From the NCBI GenBank assembly GCA_044346445.1, contig JBIIZD010000058.1, positions 1 through 18,214 of the forward strand: a stretch of 18,214 nt of DNA, read 5' to 3'. Shown here piece after piece: positions 14,405-18,214 of this stretch. A model generated the notes under the pieces. The model had not been told where the DNA came from. It made no database searches and saw nothing but the letters and a program-made list of their open reading frames with translations. The stretch comes from CAISGS01 sp044346445. Its GTDB lineage: Bacteria > Pseudomonadota > Alphaproteobacteria > Caulobacterales > Caulobacteraceae. The stretch's first letter is position 1; each line of letters opens with the position of its first letter. Both the position numbers and the translations under genes were made by a program.

Positions 14405-14853
14405 AACAGCCGCGCAAAACTTGGCATATTGGGACAATGACGGGCCTGCTCGCATGCTGCGCCCTGGCTCCACCGGCTTTGGCAATCGAGGGCTATTGGC
14501 AGTTCAAAGAGACTGGAGAAATTATTCAGTTTTCGGCCTGCGGTAGCGCGCTTTGCGCAAAGATTGCCGCCTTGGCACCTGAAGAACGCCAAAGCCGCGA
14601 TGTCAATAATCCTGATCCGGCCTTGCGTAGGCGACCACTCTGCGGCCTGCCTGTCATTGAGGGCCTAAAGGCGCGGAATCCCGGGCGTTGGGTCCATGGA
14701 TCGGCCTATAGTCCCGAAGATGGCAATGCCTATGATCTCTCGCTCAGCCAACAAGAAGAAGGCACCTTGGTCATGAAGGCCTCGGTAAAAGGGCTTGGAT
14801 TTCTTGCCAAAACTTATGTGTTGGGCGCTGTTCCTAGGCCAGGGGCTTGCTGA
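14401..14853 (+). CDS. Secreted DUF2147 protein
   Basis: The 150-residue product starts with a signal peptide (positive MKQPRKTWH, hydrophobic core, likely cleavage after ALA at residue 28), so the mature protein should be periplasmic. The mature part shows DUF2147 features: GYWQF, a Cys-containing ACGSALCAKI, DVNNPDPALRRRPLCGLPVIEGLK and the W-HGSAYSPEDGNAYDLSL segment. DUF2147 proteins have no settled function. The ATG overlaps the stop of the cupin-PhyH gene as ATGA (14401-14404), so the two are translationally coupled. Its last 40 bp overlap the end of the convergent transporter gene. Confidence 0.82.
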   Translation: MKQPRKTWHIGTMTGLLACCALAPPALAIEGYWQFKETGEIIQFSACGSALCAKIAALAPEERQSRDVNNPDPALRRRPLCGLPVIEGLKARNPGRWVHGSAYSPEDGNAYDLSLSQQEEGTLVMKASVKGLGFLAKTYVLGAVPRPGAC

Positions 14854-15749
14854 GCCGCCCGGCTGCTCGACCATTGGGCTAGGGCGACGCCCGACAGGGT
14901 TAGGGCGCCGCCGAGGAGTTGCCAGGGGCCTATGGCCTCGGCAAACAGGATCCAGCCGACACAGGCGGCCACGACCGGCTGGACCAGTACCACCAGGGCC
15001 GTGGTCGCGGTCGGCAGGCGGCCGAGCGCCCAGGCGATCGAGCCTTGGCCTGCGACATGCACACCGGCCAAGCCGACACAGGCCACGGCACCGATCAGGG
15101 TGGTCGGCAAGAGCGGCTCGCGCAGAGCAAGCGCCACGACCAGCAAGACTGGGGCGGCGACCAGGCTGGACCAGAACATGACCAGCGGCGCGCTGGCGCT
15201 TTGCCGGGCCTTGCGCACGGCAAGGAAATAGAGCGCATACCAGAGCGCTGTACCCACCGATAGGGCATCGCCAAGCACGGTATTGCGGCCGTGGGCGGCA
15301 CTTGCCGCGCCATGGGCAAGCGTGAAGGCCCCGCTAATGGCCAGCACCAGACCGACCAGGAATAAGCGCTGCGGCACTTCGCGAAACACGATCCAGGCCA
15401 CGGCCGTGACCACAATCGGGGTCAGATTGCTCAGGGCTGTGGCATTGGCAACCGTGGTGTGGGCAATGCCATAATGCCAAAAAGCCAAGTCTGCAGCAAA
15501 GGCCAGACCCGCCAAAAGCGCGACCATGGAGGGCGGGCTTTTCAGGCTAAAATCAAGCCCCGGTATCGGCGACGCGGTCTTGCTTGGCCGGGTCAAGAGC
15601 GCCAGCAGGGGCAGGGCGATCAGCATGCGCCAAAAGCCGGTCGCCGCTGGCCCCGCCGAGCTTAGGCGCACAAGGATTGGGGCAAAGCCAATAATGCAGG
15701 CCCCGATGATCAGGACGATTAGGGCCGTATTATAGGACTTGGTTTCCAT
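14814..15749 (-). CDS. EamA / DMT superfamily transporter
   Basis: An inner-membrane transporter of 311 residues with about ten hydrophobic helices in two EamA repeats. The first repeat holds PILVRLSSAGPAATGFWRM and FREVPQRLFLVGLVLAISG; the second holds LVQPVVAACVGWILFAEAIGP and LLGGALTLSGVAL. Members export amino acids, metabolites or drugs; the substrate cannot be told. The frame runs open to 15941, but those 64 residues are translated palindromic repeats rich in Arg and Pro, so I place the start at the METKSYN ATG (15749). There is no clear ribosome site. It converges on and overlaps the DUF2147 gene by 40 bp. Confidence 0.86.
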   Translation of the reverse strand: METKSYNTALIVLIIGACIIGFAPILVRLSSAGPAATGFWRMLIALPLLALLTRPSKTASPIPGLDFSLKSPPSMVALLAGLAFAADLAFWHYGIAHTTVANATALSNLTPIVVTAVAWIVFREVPQRLFLVGLVLAISGAFTLAHGAASAAHGRNTVLGDALSVGTALWYALYFLAVRKARQSASAPLVMFWSSLVAAPVLLVVALALREPLLPTTLIGAVACVGLAGVHVAGQGSIAWALGRLPTATTALVVLVQPVVAACVGWILFAEAIGPWQLLGGALTLSGVALAQWSSSRAAQQAPGLGTAPNT

Positions 15750-16238
15750 GGGGCTGTTCTGGCCCAGCTTGGGCGTGAGGTAAAGCCAGTGCCCCCCCTT
15801 CCGCCTTCCCCGCGCAGTCCCCGCCTTCGCGGGGAGGGACCCAGACCGTTTCGCTCGAGCTGTAATCGACACTCTGGATCCCCGCCTTCGCGGGGAAGGC
15901 GGGGGGGGGAAGGGTGCACATAGCGGTGCTTCGACAGGCACAGCATGGAGCGCGGACCCAGCCCCCTCCGATTTCCCCGCGAAGGCGGGGACCTAGACCT
16001 GTTTAGCGCTTTCAGACGGATGGCCTAGTTCTGGATCCCCGCCTTCGCGGGGAAGGCGGCAGAGGGGGACTGTGGACATGCGGCTGCTTCGACAGGCTCA
16101 GCATGGGGCGTGCGGACCTCTCACCCTTCCGCCTTCCCCGCGCAGTCCCTGCCTTCGCGGGGAGGGACCCATACCGTTTCCTAAGGCCTGCTGAATCCCA
16201 CATTCAACCAAGCGGGAATCCGCGAATGTGAATTGAAC
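15750..16238. repeat. Block of REP-like palindromic repeats
   Basis: No gene is seen here. CCCCGCCTTCGCGGGG, a 6-bp stem with a CTTC loop, recurs in direct and inverted orientation at about 15819, 15880, 15975 (inverted), 16037 and, with one change, 16147. A 57-bp unit at 15796-15852 is repeated at 16124-16180 with two mismatches. A second unit beginning CTGGATCCCC at 15874 is repeated at 16031 (157-bp period), each with a copy of CTTCGACAGGC(A/T)CAGCATGG at 15929 and 16087. The block lies between the end of gluQRS and the start of the transporter, where the stems could act as transcription or mRNA-decay barriers. Confidence 0.85.
16199..16230. repeat. Inverted repeat just after gluQRS
   Basis: CACATTC (16199-16205) pairs with GAATGTG (16224-16230), and an inner GCGG/CCGC pair (16212-16215, 16220-16223) extends the fold. 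It lies 8 bases beyond the gluQRS stop on the minus strand. There is no T-run, so a terminator role is uncertain. Confidence 0.45.
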
Positions 16239-17072
16239 CTAGCCAAACCCCAATTGCCGCCGCACGGCATCAGGCGAGACGCCTTGCTCGCGCAGGGCCA
16301 TCAAGGTCTGGGACCGGTCGCGCTTGGCAAGGCGCAGGCCGTCCGGACCGGTCAATAGACGGTGATGGCAATAGGTCGGGGTGGGCAAGCCGAGCAGGGC
16401 CTGGAGCAGGCGCTGAACGCCTGTGGCCTCGAACAGGTCTTCGCCGCGCGTCACATGGGTCACGCCTTGCAAGGCGTCATCGACCACGACGGCCAGATGA
16501 TAGGCGACGCCAAGATCCTTGCGCGCCAGCACAATATCGCCGGTCTGCTCAGGCCGAGCAGGCTGAACGCCGCGGCGGTCCTCGACAAAGGTCAGATCAT
16601 CAAACGCCTCGCCCAGATGCTGGCGCGCGGCATCCAGCGACAAGCGCCAGGCAAAGCTCTGGCCCTGGGCTATGTTTTTCGCCTCTTGCTCAGGCCGCAG
16701 GGGTTGGCCGCGATAGGCAAGGCCAAGGCCGTGCGGCGCGCGGCCAATATCGGCGGCGATCGCCTTGCGGGTCTTGAAACAGCGATAGATCAGGCCGCGT
16801 TCGCGCAGTTGGTCCAGGGCGGCGTGATAGTCGCCCATATGCTGCGATTGAATCCGCACGGGTGTTTCCCAGTCGAGGTCCAGCCAAGCGAGGTCATCAT
16901 AAATGGCTTGGGTAAATTCAGGGGGGCAACGGGCCTGATCTATGTCCTCTATGCGCAGGATGAAGCGGCCATGAGCGTGTTTTGCGTAGTGATAGGCATT
17001 AAGCGCGCTGAAGGCGTGTCCAAGATGGAGCCGGCCGGTCGGCGAGGGGGCGAACCGGGTCCTGACCGTCAC
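16239..17072 (-). CDS. gluQRS: Glutamyl-Q tRNA(Asp) synthetase
   Basis: A truncated glutamyl-tRNA synthetase paralogue that attaches glutamate to the queuosine base of tRNA-Asp. The 277-residue product has RFAPSPTGRLHLGHA with the HIGH-type motif HLGH (16-19), RIEDIDQARC, and a KMSKS-like LRLAKRDRSQTL near residue 248. It lacks an anticodon-binding domain, as expected. The zinc site of the E. coli enzyme (two Cys, a Tyr, a Cys) is mostly lost: only YRCFKTR keeps one Cys. The start is GTG at 17072, matching the family's TxRFAPSPTG beginning. TAGGG, which includes the tetR stop, lies just upstream, and the gap to tetR is 6 bases. It is likely co-transcribed with that regulator. Confidence 0.92.
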   Translation of the reverse strand: MTVRTRFAPSPTGRLHLGHAFSALNAYHYAKHAHGRFILRIEDIDQARCPPEFTQAIYDDLAWLDLDWETPVRIQSQHMGDYHAALDQLRERGLIYRCFKTRKAIAADIGRAPHGLGLAYRGQPLRPEQEAKNIAQGQSFAWRLSLDAARQHLGEAFDDLTFVEDRRGVQPARPEQTGDIVLARKDLGVAYHLAVVVDDALQGVTHVTRGEDLFEATGVQRLLQALLGLPTPTYCHHRLLTGPDGLRLAKRDRSQTLMALREQGVSPDAVRRQLGFG

Positions 17073-17078
17073 CGGACC

Positions 17079-17717
17079 CTAGGCCTTGGCTTGGCTCTGA
17101 CCGAACATGCCAAGATGGCTGAGCACGCCGGACAAGAAGGCCTTCTCGCCGCCCATCTGGGCCTTGAGGGCATCGAACTGTTTAAAGCCAACCATTTCGG
17201 CTAGCCCATGCGCCGCGCACCAGGCGGCGATACAGGCCAGCTCAAGCTCGGTTTCCTGATCGGGGCTGGCGACGCCCATGTCAATCATGGCGCGTTTGAG
17301 CAGGCTAAAGGCCCCATCCTCGGCGTCATGCGCCTTTTCGGGCATGGCGTCGCTGTCGCGCGAACAGTCATACATGACCCGATAGACGGCGGGGTGGGCC
17401 TTGGCGAATTCGACATAGGCCAGACCAATGGCCGCCACGCGCTGCATCGGCAAGGCGGCTGGATCGGTCGTGCGGCGAATATAGTCAGACAACTGATCAA
17501 AGCCTTCCTCGGCAATGGCCAGCATCAGTTCGCTCTTGTCCTTGAAATGGTGATAGGGCGCGGCCGGGCTGACCCCGGCCTCACGCGCCACAGCACGCAA
17601 GGACAGGCCGCCTTGACCATCCCGGTCTAGAATCCGCGTCGCTGCGTCCAACAGGGCGCGGCGCAGGTCTCCATGATGATAGGGGCGGGGTCCGGTAAAG
17701 GGGCAAGAGACTTTCAT
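17079..17717 (-). CDS. TetR family regulator with WHG-type C-terminal domain
   Basis: A 212-residue regulator. The N-terminal helix-turn-helix spans about residues 12-62 (YHHGDLRRALLDAATRIL, then GLSLRAVAREAGVSPAAPYHHFKDKSELMLAI). The C-terminal half carries AAWCAAHGLAEMVGF, the Trp-His-Gly signature of the TetR_C_33/WHG group. It lies head-to-head with the small membrane protein gene. The 173-bp gap holds a TTGACA/TATCTA promoter with an imperfect palindrome on the -10, so it probably regulates that transcript. gluQRS follows 6 bases after its stop. The ligand is unknown. Confidence 0.9.
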   Translation of the reverse strand: MKVSCPFTGPRPYHHGDLRRALLDAATRILDRDGQGGLSLRAVAREAGVSPAAPYHHFKDKSELMLAIAEEGFDQLSDYIRRTTDPAALPMQRVAAIGLAYVEFAKAHPAVYRVMYDCSRDSDAMPEKAHDAEDGAFSLLKRAMIDMGVASPDQETELELACIAAWCAAHGLAEMVGFKQFDALKAQMGGEKAFLSGVLSHLGMFGQSQAKA

Positions 17718-17758
17718 GCCCCCTTATAGACCGCTCAGAATTTCTCGTAAAGACCATC

Positions 17759-17786
17759 TTGACAGCGTTCAGATAACTGCTATCTA
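17759..17786 (+). promoter_or_regulatory. Promoter for the small membrane protein / AlkA transcript
   Basis: TTGACA at 17759-17764, a 16-base spacer, then TATCTA at 17781-17786. A predicted start near 17793 would give a leader of roughly 95 bases. Confidence 0.55.
17771..17785. promoter_or_regulatory. Probable operator of the second TetR
   Basis: AGATAACTGCTATCT is a 15-bp imperfect palindrome: arms AGATA/TATCT, an inner C/G pair and one mismatched pair. It overlaps the -10 of the promoter divergent from tetR, the usual place for a TetR-family operator. Confidence 0.5.
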
Positions 17787-17835
17787 AGCAGCGTCTAGAT
17801 CGTTTTGCCCTTCTCCCCAAGGGTCCTGATCGGAC

Positions 17836-17861
17836 GGCCCCCGCTCCCCCGGGGGTCTTAT
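17836..17861 (+). terminator. Terminator-like hairpin in the leader
   Basis: GGCCCCC (17836-17842) pairs with GGGGGTC (17851-17857) with one G-U, followed by TTATTT. It lies between the promoter and the small ORF, so it may attenuate transcription; CCCCCGGGGG within it could form alternative folds. Confidence 0.45.
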
Positions 17862-17890
17862 TTATCGCAACAAAAGACAAGGAAACGGAT

Positions 17891-18004
17891 ATGTCTCTCG
17901 CAAACCTTACCCGCTTCGAACGCGCGCTGGATCGCAATGGTGTTCTAGGCCTGCTCGGTCTGGGCATTACCTTGGCCGTGGCCATGGTCAATCTCGGCGT
18001 TTAA
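17891..18004 (+). CDS. 37-residue single-pass membrane protein
   Basis: A small ORF: MSLANLTRFERALDRNG followed by a hydrophobic stretch VLGLLGLGITLAVAMVNLGV and TAA. AAGGA (17879-17883) with a 7-base spacer gives an ideal ribosome site. A promoter, a probable TetR operator and a leader hairpin lie upstream. The N-terminal half is amphipathic with mixed charges and the C-terminal 20 residues should form one membrane helix. The stop is about 33 bp before the glycosylase start. I do not recognise the family. Well-spaced signals make a real gene likely, but there is no homology evidence here. Confidence 0.65.
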   Translation: MSLANLTRFERALDRNGVLGLLGLGITLAVAMVNLGV

Positions 18005-18036
18005 TTGGCTTGCATCCGACTAGGGATGCAGATTTG

Positions 18037-18214
18037 GTGAGGGATGTGAACGCGTCCCTCTACCAGCCTCCCTCTGCCAATGACCTGCGCCAGGCGCGGG
18101 CCGCGCTTGTCCGGCTGGACCCGGCTCTGGCCAGGTTGGACCGCGTAACCCCCGAATTTGCATGGCGTCTGCGCCCGGGCGGCTTTGCCGGTCTGGTCAA
18201 GATGGTGATTGAGC
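18037..18214 (+). CDS. AlkA-type DNA-3-methyladenine glycosylase (N-terminal part, truncated by the window)
   Basis: Base-excision repair glycosylase that removes alkylated purines. Only about 59 residues are visible: NDLRQARAALVRLDPALARL and then FAWRLRPGGFAGLVKMVIE. That sequence is the typical segment leading into the conserved EQQVS of HhH-GPD glycosylases (the EQQVS lies outside the window). The start is uncertain: GTG at 18037 or TTG at 18034 follow AGGG at 18022-18025, and GTG at 18046 is also in frame. It lies just downstream of the small membrane protein gene and is probably in the same transcript. Confidence 0.7.
   Translation, partial: MRDVNASLYQPPSANDLRQARAALVRLDPALARLDRVTPEFAWRLRPGGFAGLVKMVIE

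Noticed and set aside
15750..15941. 64-residue N-terminal extension of the EamA transporter
   Set aside because: It consists of translated REP-like repeats (PRRRGSR, LPAKAGTARGRR). The transporter proper begins at METKSYN, where the first membrane helix starts.
15796..16180. CRISPR-like array
   Set aside because: Repeats are palindromic, vary in orientation and spacing (157 and 328 bp), and have no uniform spacers or cas genes nearby.
16362..17204. 280-codon open frame on the plus strand across gluQRS and the second tetR
   Set aside because: Opposite two clear genes, with no recognisable motif; a mirror frame in high-G+C DNA.

Overview
The window looks like chromosomal DNA of an alphaproteobacterium, most likely a member of the Caulobacterales or a close relative. 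The reasons are its high G+C coding style, the gene set aroA-cmk-rpsA next to a FYDLN-acid protein and tRNA-Ala, and the argH-lptM-lysA cluster. The CCCCGCCTTCGCGGGG and CTTCGACAGGCTCAGCATG repeats are also of a kind common in that group. The taxon is inferred, not measured.

Layout. (1) 1-3906, minus strand: aroA (class II EPSP synthase), cmk and rpsA, a classic housekeeping operon. (2) 4054-4787, plus strand: an acidic zinc-ribbon FYDLN protein, then tRNA-Ala(GGC) with an encoded CCA and a strong terminator. (3) About 4930-6820: an A+T-richer insert carrying a two-gene type II restriction-modification system, an MT-A70 adenine methyltransferase and a convergent BglII/BstYI-type endonuclease. 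Two AGATCT sites lie 12 bp apart just upstream of the methyltransferase. (4) 6825-9795, minus: argH, lptM and lysA, tightly packed, for arginine and lysine synthesis. (5) 9796-11192, plus: a membrane-anchored TlpA-like thioredoxin and a GNAT acetyltransferase. The proposed argH and tlpA start codons abut inside one CATATG.

(6) 11189-14853: two divergent operons around one TetR regulator. Minus: tetR, an SDR protein lacking the catalytic lysine, and a DUF5360 membrane protein. Plus: a cupin + phytanoyl-CoA-dioxygenase-like fusion and a secreted DUF2147 protein. Between them lie two copies of ATAAC-N4-GTTAT overlapping facing promoters. This is the best candidate here for an uncharacterised functional module. 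(7) 14814-17717, minus: a second tetR, gluQRS, a 490-bp block of palindromic repeats, and an EamA (DMT) transporter. (8) 17718-18214, plus: a promoter with a probable TetR operator, a leader with a terminator-like hairpin, a 37-residue single-pass membrane protein, and the start of an AlkA-type DNA glycosylase that runs off the window.

Most genes in regions 1, 4, 6 and 7 overlap their operon neighbour by ATGA or sit a few bases apart, so translational coupling is the rule. All functions are read from motifs and family resemblance; no database search was run.
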